Assembly: GCF_901538355.1 (NCBI RefSeq)
Contig: NZ_LR593887.1
Location: 6,114,920 to 6,178,919 of the forward strand
Direction: 5' to 3'
DNA length: 64,000 bases
Origin: Tuwongella immobilis
GTDB taxonomy: Bacteria > Planctomycetota > Planctomycetia > Gemmatales > Gemmataceae
The notes beneath the pieces were generated by a model, which did no database searches, was not told where the DNA came from, and saw only the letters and a program-made list of their open reading frames with translations. Positions 54,431 through 63,373 of the stretch are shown here, piece by piece. A program made the translations under genes and the position numbers. Positions within the stretch are counted from its first letter, which is position 1. Each line of letters begins with the position of its first letter.

Positions 54431-55078
54431 ATGCGGCGAGGCATCTTGCTGGTACTGTGTTGCGTGTCGTTTCCGTCAAGCATCGCCTCGGCGGCAGAAA
54501 CGGATGCTCAGGAACTCGTCAAGCAGGTCGTGAAGACTGCCGGCGGCGAGGACAAACTGTTGAAGCTGTTTCGGTTTCGCGAGCGTGTCCTGATTACCGA
54601 AACACCGGCGGCGCCAGTGGTGAAGAATGAGAAAGGGAATCGCACATCGGTCGTGCAGGTCGCCGGCGACTGGTGGATCGGCAAGGAGAAGCGCGACAAG
54701 GACAAGGTGCGGGTTCTGTGCTGGGCTTGGAGCCTCCGTATCCTGCTGGATCCGAAGTCCAAGATTGAAACCGTTCCCGAAATCCTGGTGAACGACAAGG
54801 CCGCATCTGGTTTACGAGTGACCGAGTCCGTCAAGGAACCGATCAAACTGTACTTCGACAAGGAAACAAGACGTCTCGTCGCGATCGACTACACCGATAC
54901 GCGGCACGTCTTCAGTGAGTGGCGGAAGACCGAAGCAGGCCACGAGTATCCATCACACGTGGCTGGCTTCCGCTTCACGGATCGCAAGGCCGGCACACTC
55001 AAAGACAAGCAGTGGTATCAAACCGACATTCTGGAGCTAACGCCCCTCAAAGAACTGCCCGTCGAGCTGAAACGGTAG
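54431..55078 (+). CDS. Secreted protein of the cassette array
   Basis: A 215-residue protein. ATG 54431 follows AGGAGG and begins a signal peptide (MRRGILLVLCCVSFPSSIAS, cleavage after SAA). Mature beta-rich sequence AQELVKQVVKTAGGEDKLLK resembles the start of lipoprotein-sorting (LolA/DUF-type) exported proteins common in planctomycetes, which often begin with a helix then strand pairs (RVRVLCWAWSLRILLDP-like). The upstream 262 bases in frame are open but have no ribosome site. The stop is followed by the attC-like repeat 3. Confidence 0.7.
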   Translation: MRRGILLVLCCVSFPSSIASAAETDAQELVKQVVKTAGGEDKLLKLFRFRERVLITETPAAPVVKNEKGNRTSVVQVAGDWWIGKEKRDKDKVRVLCWAWSLRILLDPKSKIETVPEILVNDKAASGLRVTESVKEPIKLYFDKETRRLVAIDYTDTRHVFSEWRKTEAGHEYPSHVAGFRFTDRKAGTLKDKQWYQTDILELTPLKELPVELKR

Positions 55079-55082
55079 TGCC

Positions 55083-55196
55083 ACCCCGGCGCTGCAGCCG
55101 ACGGCGAAGCGTGATTCGTTTCTGGGAGTTCGTGGCTCAGCGTGCCCCGCCGCTGCTGAGCTTAGTCGTTCGGCGGCGGAGGGCTTGCGAGGCGCG
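55083..55196 (+). repeat. attC-like cassette repeat 3
   Basis: It shares CCCCGGCGCTGCAGCCGACG and GTGATTCGTTTCTGGGA with repeat 1. Its right arm (GCCGCTGCTGAGCTTAGTCG then TTCGGCGG) is closer to a classic attC: GCT-CAGC-GGCG on one arm answers GCTGCAGC..GGCG on the other with an extra G. Confidence 0.55.
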
Positions 55197-55487
55197 ATGC
55201 GTGCAGAGATCAGCTACGACCTCGTCATGAGCGACGACATGGGGTTCGTCGAGGGCACCTTCCGGTTGCCCGGTGGTGACTGGCAGGTGGTGATCGTGTC
55301 GCAGTACGATGTGTCCGTGCCGGTCGCCGTCCCGCAGGTCTGGGACAGCGGGGTGCGGGGCGTGTTCGTCCGGTTCCCGCGCGGGTGGCCGCTCAACGCC
55401 GCGGCCGTCGAGCGGGTGCTGTCGGCTTCGCTCGGCGTCACGGAGTGGTTGGTGGTGCGCGGCCCCGACTCGATGCAACTGCGGTAG
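55197..55487 (+). CDS. Small hypothetical protein, last of the array
   Basis: A 96-residue protein from ATG 55197; the leader GGCGGCGGAGGGC is the array type. It reads MRAEISYDLVMSDDMGFVEG, strand-rich and amphipathic, with the DWQVVIVSQYDVSVPVAVPQ segment resembling an immunoglobulin-like sheet. No known family. The 97 bases after its stop carry GC-rich repeats and the CAATAGGACGTTAGCC box that also forms the end of the convergent gene. Confidence 0.6.
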   Translation: MRAEISYDLVMSDDMGFVEGTFRLPGGDWQVVIVSQYDVSVPVAVPQVWDSGVRGVFVRFPRGWPLNAAAVERVLSASLGVTEWLVVRGPDSMQLR

Positions 55488-55584
55488 CTCACAGACACCG
55501 CCCCAGGCGCCACGCAACCGACGACGGGGGCGGTCGGCTTTGCAGGGTTCGCAGGTCACTCGGCAGCCCCGCCCCAATAGGACG

Positions 55585-58584
55585 TTAGCCGACGAAGATT
55601 CCGTCTTGGAAATTGGGATCTTCGAATCGGAATCGGTTGATTCGATTCGGTTCACCGTTCTCGGAGAGAGTCAACGGCTGCACCAGATCGATATAGGCCG
55701 AGGTTTCATCGCGGCTGGCGAGGACCAATTCGGGCGAATCGACACCGTCAAAATCACGGACGGCGACTCGGATTCCGCTCCGCGAATTGATGTCGCCATT
55801 GAAGAAATTCGCCAGCGGCAGCAACTCGGTTCCGCCGGATTGCAGCACGCGGGCGGCATCCAGCACCAGCACACGTGGCCCGCCGCCTGGCCCGGCTCCA
55901 AAAATCAGATCCGCCGATCCATCGTCATTCAAATCGCCCAGGGCGGGATAGGTGCCATCACGCAGTTCCGGCTCGAATGCGAAGAAATCGCCGATGAGTT
56001 TTACGGGGCCATCGGGAGATCGCAGGGTGGAGCCATCGAACAGGGCGATTCGCGGGCCACCAGTCGGGCCGGCCGCCACCATGAGGTCGACAATGCCATC
56101 TCCGTTGAGATCGCCCACCGCGACTCGGGCACCGCCGCGGAAATCCGGATCGTCGATGCCGAAGAAATCGGCAATCACCTGGAGCGAACCACCCTCATAA
56201 ATGCGGATGCGCGGCCCGCCGCCGAAATCGGCAGACACCACGATTTCATCCAGCCCATCGCCGGTGAGATCGCCGGTGGTCACATACAACCCACCGCGGA
56301 ACGAATCTTCAAACACCAACAGACTTTCCAGCCGCTGGAACGTGGTCCCGGAATAAATCTCCAGAATCGGCCCACCTCCCGCTCCAGCAACCACCAACAC
56401 CTCCGGGTCAGAATTGCCCAGCACAAAACCAGTGGTAGCCCGCGATGGCCCGGCGAAATCGCCACTGAACGGGATGATTCGGCCAATTTCACCAGTGGCG
56501 TCGAATAATCGCACCTCGGCCGAAATGCCCGCAAGTGCAGTCACCGCAAACGTGCGCTGCGTCAACGGCCGTTGGGGACCATCCTGGAATGATGTAATCG
56601 GATCCGTGGGATCCGCGGGATCCGTGGGATCGGTCGGCAGCGAGTCCTCATCTTCTGCGGTCACCCGTTCATAAGTCGCCCGCAACGTCGTGTCTTCCAA
56701 CGGTGTGGGAAACTCAAAGAATTGGTTCGCCCCGTTGCTCCAACCGGTAAATCGATAGCGTTCCCCTTCCACGATGATTTCCGGCAGGGCTTCTAACGAT
56801 CGCTGCAGCCCGGAAACCCCTTCAAATACCAACGGAGTCACAATCGGCTGCCCATCCAAGCGAATGGTTCCGGGGAAATCACTTTCCACGGTAATCATCG
56901 CGGTTTGCGGGAGAATATCACGAAATGTCGTCGCCGTTAAGCCAACGCTATCCACAACCGAAATGTGAATGCGGAAAAAGACATCGGCTGTTTTATAGGG
57001 ACTACGATCCGGGATCGTGAATTCCCCCGAGGTCACCCCCGTGCGCGGCAACACCAACGGTCGAACCGCCGCCCCGGTGTGATAATCGACTCGATAGGTC
57101 ACTTGAGAGGGGTCTAACACACCATCTTCAACATCCAATCCTTGGAATGCAAACTCGATGGTCTCCCCCGCGACAAATCGTTGCGATAATGCCGGCGACT
57201 CGATTTCAATCGTGGGGCGGGCGTTATCCAATACCGTTAATGTCGCCACTCGGCTTGTCACGATTCCAAATTCCGAGGTAATCACAACCTGGAATTCGGC
57301 CCCACTATCGGCCAATCCCACACTCCCAAGCACCAGCGTGGGGTTGGTTTCGCCCGGCAAATCAACGCCATTGCGCTGCCACTGATAGCTCAGCGTCCCT
57401 GCCCCAACCCCTTGCGCGGTCAGGGTTACCGATTCAGAAACGGAGGCGAGCACATCTTCCGGCTCGGAGAACAAACTCGGCGGGGCTTCCGGATCATAGC
57501 CAATCCGAATCACCCGCCCCCGGGTGAGATCGCCCGTGCGACCCAAATAATATAACGCCCCATCCGGTCCCACATCCAAATCAACGGGATAATCCAATTC
57601 GGTGGCAAAATCGGTCACTTCCCCGGTGACAGGGTCCATCCGCTTTAAGAATCGCAGTAAGAAATCACCGAAGAAATAATCCCCGACATATTCTTGCGGA
57701 AAATTCGCAACTGGTGGCACATAAAAGGCCGCTCCCGCGATCGAGTATCCCGTCCCGACATGCGCATACGAATAAATCGGGGAGATAAAGCGGGGATCGG
57801 TCGTTGGCCCCTCACTCAACGGCCAACCATAATTTGCGCCGGGGAATCCCTGATTCACTTCCTCATACGCTACTAAACCCACATCATTAATGAACATCAC
57901 ACCCGTTTCTGGGTGGATGGCAAATGTAAATGGATTGCGCAACCCCGTGGCCCAAATCGAGCGATGAATTCCCGTTGTTTGCGTGTAAAATGGGTTATCT
58001 TCTGGAATGGTTCCATCGGGATTAAACCGCAGCATTTTCCCATTTAATGCGGTGAGACTCTGAACCGTATTTTCTCGAACCGCATCTCCGGTGGCGATAT
58101 ATAATTTGCCATCCGGCCCGAAGTGGAGACCGCCGGCATTGTGACTCGTGGCCGATGGATACTCCACAATCACCAATTCCGAGGATAATTCGACTCCCGA
58201 TTCGGTCGCCGTGAAGCGACTGACCCGATTTAATGTGCTGTCGGGAGTCGTGTAATAGAGATAAAAGTGGCCGTTCTCTAAATAGTCTGGATGGAATTTA
58301 ATCCCTAAGAGCCCTTGTTCGCCAAACTCCGACGCCGTCCCCGCTTCAACCGTGATAAATAGCTCAGGCAACAGCACGCCGTTATCAATCACCCGCACGG
58401 TTCCTGATTGCTCGGTGACATACAGGCGGCCATCGGGTGCGAAATCCATGGCAATCGGGGATAACAGATTATCGGCAATTAATTCTTCAACGAATCCGGG
58501 GGGCAGGACAGCTGGTGCGATTCGAGCCTCCAGAAGTTCCAGTTGCTTGGATCGCCCAATCAGACAGTTGTCAAGATGAGTCAT
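55585..58584 (-). CDS. Secreted PQQ-type sugar dehydrogenase-like protein with FG-GAP repeats
   Basis: A protein of 999 residues; ATG 58584 has GGAGG five bases upstream and starts near LELLEARIAPA, a leader motif common to large exported planctomycete proteins. Residues ~25-355 form a glucose/sorbosone dehydrogenase beta-propeller (AMDFAPDGRLYVTEQSGTVR; HNAGGLHFGPDGKLYIATGD; LRNPFTFAIHPETGVMFIND). An Ig-like domain (~375-450) and a cadherin-like region follow, then, after a DPTDPADPTDP linker, FG-GAP/VCBS repeats with GDLTGDGLDEIVVSADFGGG and GDLNGDGIVDLMVAAGPTGG (calcium-type DxDGxxD). It probably acts on sugars at the cell surface or binds polysaccharide. Confidence 0.85.
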   Translation of the reverse strand: MTHLDNCLIGRSKQLELLEARIAPAVLPPGFVEELIADNLLSPIAMDFAPDGRLYVTEQSGTVRVIDNGVLLPELFITVEAGTASEFGEQGLLGIKFHPDYLENGHFYLYYTTPDSTLNRVSRFTATESGVELSSELVIVEYPSATSHNAGGLHFGPDGKLYIATGDAVRENTVQSLTALNGKMLRFNPDGTIPEDNPFYTQTTGIHRSIWATGLRNPFTFAIHPETGVMFINDVGLVAYEEVNQGFPGANYGWPLSEGPTTDPRFISPIYSYAHVGTGYSIAGAAFYVPPVANFPQEYVGDYFFGDFLLRFLKRMDPVTGEVTDFATELDYPVDLDVGPDGALYYLGRTGDLTRGRVIRIGYDPEAPPSLFSEPEDVLASVSESVTLTAQGVGAGTLSYQWQRNGVDLPGETNPTLVLGSVGLADSGAEFQVVITSEFGIVTSRVATLTVLDNARPTIEIESPALSQRFVAGETIEFAFQGLDVEDGVLDPSQVTYRVDYHTGAAVRPLVLPRTGVTSGEFTIPDRSPYKTADVFFRIHISVVDSVGLTATTFRDILPQTAMITVESDFPGTIRLDGQPIVTPLVFEGVSGLQRSLEALPEIIVEGERYRFTGWSNGANQFFEFPTPLEDTTLRATYERVTAEDEDSLPTDPTDPADPTDPITSFQDGPQRPLTQRTFAVTALAGISAEVRLFDATGEIGRIIPFSGDFAGPSRATTGFVLGNSDPEVLVVAGAGGGPILEIYSGTTFQRLESLLVFEDSFRGGLYVTTGDLTGDGLDEIVVSADFGGGPRIRIYEGGSLQVIADFFGIDDPDFRGGARVAVGDLNGDGIVDLMVAAGPTGGPRIALFDGSTLRSPDGPVKLIGDFFAFEPELRDGTYPALGDLNDDGSADLIFGAGPGGGPRVLVLDAARVLQSGGTELLPLANFFNGDINSRSGIRVAVRDFDGVDSPELVLASRDETSAYIDLVQPLTLSENGEPNRINRFRFEDPNFQDGIFVG

Positions 58585-58884
58585 TGCCGCCTCCATCATC
58601 GGAACCAAAGCCATTCGCCAAAATCCGCAAACTACCCAAATTTCGTCACCAATGGATTCATGGTAACGTTTCGGTCTCCTTCAGGCAAAATCTTTTGCGT
58701 GCGAACAATCGCATACTTACCCCATGCGGAATTGGGCCATTATCGGCACCAAAAACTGAAAAAATTTCCCCAAAATCTTCCATTGCAGACATTTCCGACC
58801 AATCCATCCCCATCGTTCCCCCGAATCGCCCTCAGCAAACAGCCAATCGAGTCTTGACGAATCCAATTTCTGACGAAATTGATT

Positions 58885-58914
58885 TGACATTCGCGCACGA
58901 ACGCAACAATAATC
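58885..58914 (+). promoter_or_regulatory. Promoter before the first paralogue gene
   Basis: TTGACA, 18 bases, AATAAT, 89 bases before ATG 59004. The preceding CGAAATTGAT is also found before the same promoter type at 61442. The rest of 58585-59003 contains no gene that I can support. Confidence 0.45.
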
Positions 58915-59003
58915 AACCATCCTCTCCTGCACAAACGCCCATCTCAGACCGAAACGATGCTGCCAAACGGGTTTCCTGTGCGGTTCGCTTGGAGATTGCG
59001 ACC

Positions 59004-59837
59004 ATGCTCACGATGATGCTGTCACTCACATTGACCGCCGCTCAGCCGCCCATCACCGAAGCCATGCTGCGGGACGCGGCCAACGAATATCGAAAATCGC
59101 TGATTGGAAAAGAAATCTCATTCACAGACATCGATGTGACCGAGGATGGGAAACAATTCCGGTCCGAAGGCACATTTGCCTCGATTCTTTGGAAGGGCAA
59201 ACCGCTTTATCGAATGGATGCTCGCACCTTTTACACCGAGAAGGGCGAAGAAAAATCAGTCAAAGTCGTCTACCTGCTGCGTCCCGATGGCTATACCAAA
59301 CTCGAACCCAACGGGAAGGCTTGGCAGATCACCAAATTTCAGGCAGAGATCACCGAACTTGGTCAGGATGGAACCGGCGAGGGATTTTTCGTCCCGCTCC
59401 TGTTCCCGATTTCCCGCATTGCCGTGCCGTTTGATCGACTCTTTTCAACCGACCAACGAAAATTTTCCTGGAAATCGTCCCTGGTCCCCAACGGGAAACC
59501 CAGTGATTTCCAAACCATCGAATTCGACTGGAATACCGGTGGAATTGGTTCAACCACAAAATATGAGATGAAAGACGGGCTGCTTCAAAAACTAACATTA
59601 ACCAGCCTAAAAAGCCGCATGAATAAGATCATGACCATCCAGTATCAAGATTTTGATACCAAGCAATATCCGCTCGAAGTTCGGATCGCCTGGATGATCA
59701 ACGATAAACAAGTAGAAGGCGTGACCAAATTCGCTCCCGTTCGCAAATGCAATAAACCCGCATCATTCTTCTCACGAACCGAATTCGGCCTCCCCGAAGC
59801 CAAAGGCATCGACCTCGGCAAACCCACGCCCAAGTAA
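59004..59837 (+). CDS. Secreted paralogue 1, lacking the C-terminal anchor
   Basis: A 277-residue protein; ATG 59004 follows GGAGA. A short signal peptide (MLTMMLSLTLTAAQP) precedes a beta-rich body. It is a paralogue of the protein at 61787: EYRKSLIGKEISFTDIDV corresponds to AYRKSLIGKEFTFSHDDD, and EFGLPEAKGIDLGKPTP to AFGLPEVAGVDLGKSTP. Where the paralogue continues into a membrane anchor, this one stops one residue later (PK, TAA). It is therefore an exported soluble form, or one that lost its anchor. Confidence 0.75.
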   Translation: MLTMMLSLTLTAAQPPITEAMLRDAANEYRKSLIGKEISFTDIDVTEDGKQFRSEGTFASILWKGKPLYRMDARTFYTEKGEEKSVKVVYLLRPDGYTKLEPNGKAWQITKFQAEITELGQDGTGEGFFVPLLFPISRIAVPFDRLFSTDQRKFSWKSSLVPNGKPSDFQTIEFDWNTGGIGSTTKYEMKDGLLQKLTLTSLKSRMNKIMTIQYQDFDTKQYPLEVRIAWMINDKQVEGVTKFAPVRKCNKPASFFSRTEFGLPEAKGIDLGKPTPK

Positions 59838-59941
59838 GAATCACACGAAACGAATTGGAACCTGACTCCAAAATTGCCTAAAAACCTCACAGGTATAATC
59901 TACATCACTCGATTCCACATTTAGAATAATTGAAACTTCCC

Positions 59942-60916
59942 ATGATTCAACATCACATACTCATCGCATGGCTCACGTTGTTATGGATCTCCAATCTCCA
60001 CGCATCAGATCTCCATACCGAAGTTCGCCAGACTTGGAAATCGCTTAGCAACCGTCCGTACCTTCACTATTCCACCGTCAACACAGCCAAAATCAAGGTC
60101 AGTTCCCAGAAAGATCTCATCAACCAGATTTTCAAAACGACGTATCATTCCAATCCGCACTGTTCCCTGACAGTAACCAACAACGATGGGCAACGATCGG
60201 CTTCGATCTGTAACCGGTATTACTCGACTCAGATTTCCGGGCCACCCGATCAGACCACTTGGAAAATCGACTCCATCAATCTGGATGTTTCCGATCCGAC
60301 CCGATCCTGTCACGATATTCGAGATACTCACCCCTGGCTCACATTCGCTGGAATTCGCTTACCGGAAATTCTCGACCAACATTCAGAGACCATCACGTTT
60401 GAGGCGAAATCATCAACGGAAATCCTGTTACACTTTCGCTCCAACCGTCAGGATGATTCCGCCAGTGTGCTTCCCTATGGAAATCTGACTGCGACGCTAA
60501 CACTGGATCGCAATCATGGCATGCGCCCCATTCGTTATGTGGTTCTGTATGCCAATTCTAACCCCACCTTCAAGGCGACACAACAAGGAGAAATCCAATA
60601 TCACGAGTCATCGGATAACACCCATCGAATCAAGCAAGTCAACGAAACCTTTGATGAATTGAGCATACGCCAAAATGTAGAACGTACTCGCACAGTTGAA
60701 TCCGAAACGATCTACGAATATCATTCGGAATCACGTGAGGATGATTGGTATTACACCCTGAGCGCGTTCGATCTCCCAGAACCGGTAGGCGTCCATCTTG
60801 CTCGCCCGACTCCCGTTTGGGTGTGGCTCCTCACCGCGGCGGGCGTGTTCGCTGCTGCAGCGGGGCTATTTCGCTGGCTGCAACTTCGCCCACTTCGCAA
60901 AGGAACCATCGCATGA
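59942..60916 (+). CDS. Secreted tail-anchored paralogue 2
   Basis: A 324-residue protein. ATG 59942 is preferred over an upstream TTG. The signal peptide is MIQHHILIAWLTLLWISNLH, cleavage after ASD. The body is beta-rich with two or three Cys. The C-terminus has TPVWVWLLTAAGVFAAAAGL then FRWLQLRPLRKGTIA, a membrane helix followed by a basic tail. The same ending occurs in the protein at 61787. The stop overlaps the next gene's ATG (GCATGA). Function unknown; it is probably a membrane-anchored exported protein. Confidence 0.75.
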   Translation: MIQHHILIAWLTLLWISNLHASDLHTEVRQTWKSLSNRPYLHYSTVNTAKIKVSSQKDLINQIFKTTYHSNPHCSLTVTNNDGQRSASICNRYYSTQISGPPDQTTWKIDSINLDVSDPTRSCHDIRDTHPWLTFAGIRLPEILDQHSETITFEAKSSTEILLHFRSNRQDDSASVLPYGNLTATLTLDRNHGMRPIRYVVLYANSNPTFKATQQGEIQYHESSDNTHRIKQVNETFDELSIRQNVERTRTVESETIYEYHSESREDDWYYTLSAFDLPEPVGVHLARPTPVWVWLLTAAGVFAAAAGLFRWLQLRPLRKGTIA

Positions 60917-61353
60917 CCTGGATCATTCGTGGATTGTTGATCTGTTCGCTCGGCACCCTGCTCGCTGCGGTGTGGCTTCTCGTCCAACCGACTCCCAAAC
61001 CCGCGCTCACGCTGGTCGATTCCGTCGCCGTGCTTGGACAAATCCCGGTTGGTGAGCCCCATTTTGCCGTCTTCACCTTCCGAAACGATGGCGATGCTCC
61101 CGCACAAGTCATGAACCTCGAACCCACTTGTTCCACGAAAGTTTGTCGCGGATCGTACCACAAAGTCCCGCAAACGATTCCCCCGCAATCAGAGGCCCAA
61201 TACCTCATCGAAGTGAAAGCCAACGCCCCCGGCGAAATTGACATCGACGCAGTTCTCTTCGTCAACGATCAGGGACTGCGAAAAGTGCCAATCCACATCT
61301 CCGCCACCGCCATCGCCAACCCGGAGCAAATCGATGCCTCGCCGAGGCCGTGA
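60913..61353 (+). CDS. DUF1573-like membrane-anchored protein A
   Basis: A 146-residue protein overlapping the previous stop by four bases. An N-terminal anchor (MTWIIRGLLICSLGTLLAAV) precedes an Ig-like domain with the DUF1573 pattern: LTLVDSVAVLGQIPVG, HFAVFTFRNDGDAPAQVMN, TCSTKVCRG and IPPQSEAQYLIEVKANAPGE. DUF1573 proteins are ASH/MSP-like exported domains; here two Cys remain of the usual pair. The last residues (DASPRP) share DNA with a prepilin-like start (see 63131). The paralogue at 62710 has exactly the same length. Confidence 0.75.
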   Translation: MTWIIRGLLICSLGTLLAAVWLLVQPTPKPALTLVDSVAVLGQIPVGEPHFAVFTFRNDGDAPAQVMNLEPTCSTKVCRGSYHKVPQTIPPQSEAQYLIEVKANAPGEIDIDAVLFVNDQGLRKVPIHISATAIANPEQIDASPRP

Positions 61354-61441
61354 TGGGGATCCAATCTCAGTGGAAACGAATCGATCCTCGAAGCTCTTGT
61401 GCCAGCTTGCAAGTACGAATAGAAACCCGAACGAAATTGAT

Positions 61442-61471
61442 TTGACAATCCCGTGTCACCGCGACAACAAT
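61442..61471 (+). promoter_or_regulatory. Duplicated promoter before the MauE remnant
   Basis: TTGACA, 18 bases, AACAAT, preceded by CGAAATTGAT exactly as at 58885. It now precedes a truncated gene. Confidence 0.4.
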
Positions 61472-61518
61472 TGACGACATGAGCACCGAACCAACTTTGT
61501 ACAATAGTCACCTCCCTT

Positions 61519-61743
61519 CAGATTAACCGCTACCAATCCATTGGAGCGTGGTTTCGGTTGATTGTGGGAGTCGGCCTGCTCACTGCAGCGGACTTGAAAG
61601 CGTACGGATTCAGCGTCTCGGCGATCCCTCCCGTCGGGTGGCTTGCTTCGCCGAAGATTCAACTCCTCGCGGTGATTTGGGAATCGATCCTCGGCGTCTG
61701 GTTGATCCTGGGCCGATTCTCAACACCGGCTTGGCTCGGATAA
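61519..61743 (+). pseudogene. Fragment of a MauE/DoxX-like membrane gene
   Basis: A 75-codon frame reads QINRYQSIGAWFRLIVGVGL then LTAADLKAYGFSVSAIPPVG and two further hydrophobic helices, ending with a stop at 61743. This is the N-terminal half of MauE/DoxX-type redox-associated membrane proteins, which are often found with DUF1573 genes in Gemmataceae. No ribosome site or start codon is evident, and the second half is missing. The remaining 61354-61518 bases contain only the promoter. Confidence 0.5.
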
Positions 61744-61786
61744 CGCCGAACGATTTATCAACTGGCCAATTAACCCAACATAATTG

Positions 61787-62713
61787 ATGAATATCTTTAT
61801 CTTATTATGCACTGTCTCGGTCCAACAGGATATTTCACCTAAAAAAATTGGTGATTTATCTGATGCTTATCGCAAATCACTCATTGGGAAAGAATTCACA
61901 TTTTCGCATGATGATGATGTGGCAGGAGGCGGAACCTTTCATATTGAAGGTGCATACGCCTCGATTGTGTATCAGGACAAAGTATTTCACCGAGTTGATC
62001 TCGATGAAACTTTTACCAAAGATGGGATATCTGGAAAACGAATCAAAGCAATCCTCCAGCGAAATGACGGCTTGTACGAATTAAAAAACGAATCGAATCG
62101 ATGGGTTCTCGAATTTTATTATGACAACCTAACGGACCTCTACAAGAATTACCCCTATCACAATGATGCATCCTTAATTATGGCGCCCATCTGTCGGATT
62201 TCAGATCCACTCGATTCACTGTTATCAAAAGATCCGGTCAAATCACCGTGGCGATCGATTCTGTTACCTGGTGGTGACGCATCTCATTTTCAAACTCACG
62301 AAATCAGACGGGGAGCGACGACTCCTTCATCCATCACAGATTATCGACTGGTAAACGGCTTGCTTCAACAGTTATCCATCAGCCCGATTGGAAGTACAAA
62401 ATCAAAGCAAGTTGACATTATCTATCAGGAATGGAAAGGGGTCAAATATCCGCAACAAGTGACGCTCCGGTCAACGCTATCAGATCCTCCGCTCACCAGT
62501 GTCACGAAGTTTTCCGAAATTCGGGAATGCACCAAAGATCCGTCATTTTTCTCCCTCACTGCATTCGGACTCCCCGAAGTCGCGGGCGTGGATCTCGGAA
62601 AATCAACTCCCGTTTGGGAGTGGCTGCTCGCTGGAGCGAGCGTCTTGGCGGCGGCTGCGGGGCTCTTTCGTTGGCTGCAACTTCGCTCACTTCGCAAAGG
62701 AACCATCGCATGA
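61787..62713 (+). CDS. Secreted tail-anchored paralogue 3
   Basis: A 308-residue protein from ATG 61787. A short signal-like N-terminus (MNIFILLCTVSVQQDI) is followed by a body parallel to the protein at 59004 (YRKSLIGKEF..., CRISDPLDSLL, GLPEVAGVDLGKSTP). It ends with VWEWLLAGASVLAAAAGLFR and WLQLRSLRKGTIA, the same anchor and basic tail as at 60916. It overlaps the next gene by four bases. It is therefore a copy of unit 59004 with its tail kept, or a hybrid between 59004-like and 59942-like genes. Confidence 0.75.
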   Translation: MNIFILLCTVSVQQDISPKKIGDLSDAYRKSLIGKEFTFSHDDDVAGGGTFHIEGAYASIVYQDKVFHRVDLDETFTKDGISGKRIKAILQRNDGLYELKNESNRWVLEFYYDNLTDLYKNYPYHNDASLIMAPICRISDPLDSLLSKDPVKSPWRSILLPGGDASHFQTHEIRRGATTPSSITDYRLVNGLLQQLSISPIGSTKSKQVDIIYQEWKGVKYPQQVTLRSTLSDPPLTSVTKFSEIRECTKDPSFFSLTAFGLPEVAGVDLGKSTPVWEWLLAGASVLAAAAGLFRWLQLRSLRKGTIA

Positions 62714-63150
62714 CCTGGATCATTCGAATTTGTTCGATTGGAGCAATTGGCCTGTTCCTGGCAGCAGCTTGGTACAAATCGCAGCCTGCTCCTCAACGGA
62801 CGCTAACCCTGGTCAACTCCGAGGTGGATCTTGGCGAAATCCCGCTGGATCGCACGCAATTCGCCATATTTACCATCCGAAATGAGGGTGATGAACCCAA
62901 GCGGATTCTCGATTTTGCAAATACCTGCACTTTCTATTGCTGTTATCAAGCGGTTCTTGAAGGACCACAAGTGATCCCCCCGCATTCAGAAATCCAATAT
63001 GTGATTGAAGTGAAAGCCACAGCAACCAAACCATTTACCGTGAACACGACTCTATCACTCGAAGATAACGGCCTCCGGCCAGAACGCATTTTAATTCATG
63101 GAATTGGGGTATCTCAATCGGAAACCGCTGATGCCTCGCCGAGGCCGTGA
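62710..63150 (+). CDS. DUF1573-like membrane-anchored protein B
   Basis: A 146-residue paralogue of the protein at 60913: MTWIIRICSIGAIGLFLAAA anchor, LVNSEVDLGEIPLD, FAIFTIRNEGDEPKRILDFA, TCTFYCC and VIPPHSEIQYVIEVKATATK. It ends with the same ADASPRP. It overlaps the previous stop by four bases, repeating the two-gene arrangement of 59942/60913. Cys positions differ from copy A (CTFYCC instead of CSTKVC). Confidence 0.75.
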   Translation: MTWIIRICSIGAIGLFLAAAWYKSQPAPQRTLTLVNSEVDLGEIPLDRTQFAIFTIRNEGDEPKRILDFANTCTFYCCYQAVLEGPQVIPPHSEIQYVIEVKATATKPFTVNTTLSLEDNGLRPERILIHGIGVSQSETADASPRP

Positions 63151-63190
63151 TGGGGTGACGCTGATCGAACTATTGGTCGTTTCTGCCAGC
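63131..63190 (+). pseudogene. Remnant of a type IV prepilin-like (DUF1559) gene start
   Basis: Reading ATG 63131, overlapping the end of the DUF1573-like gene in another frame, gives MPRRGRDGVTLIELLVVSAS, a classic prepilin leader (G-TLIELLVV). After LLVV the expected IAIIAILIALLLPAVQ helix is missing. The frame remains open without similarity and runs through the next gene. At the first DUF1573 copy (61334) the same start MPRRGRDG is followed directly by unrelated sequence. These look like stubs left by deletion. Confidence 0.55.
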
Positions 63191-63373
63191 ATCCGAGCAC
63201 GTCCTGGCCTGGTCGAACTGGCGACGCCGATACCAGCACCGCTCGCGGCAATGCCACGACCGGGAACGCGGAGCCAAACCACCCGACTGAACGAATTCGG
63301 CTGTCGGACTAGGCAAGAACTATCAGTCGCTCGCCTCAGTGAGCGAGACTGCACCATCCCATTGAGAGATGCG

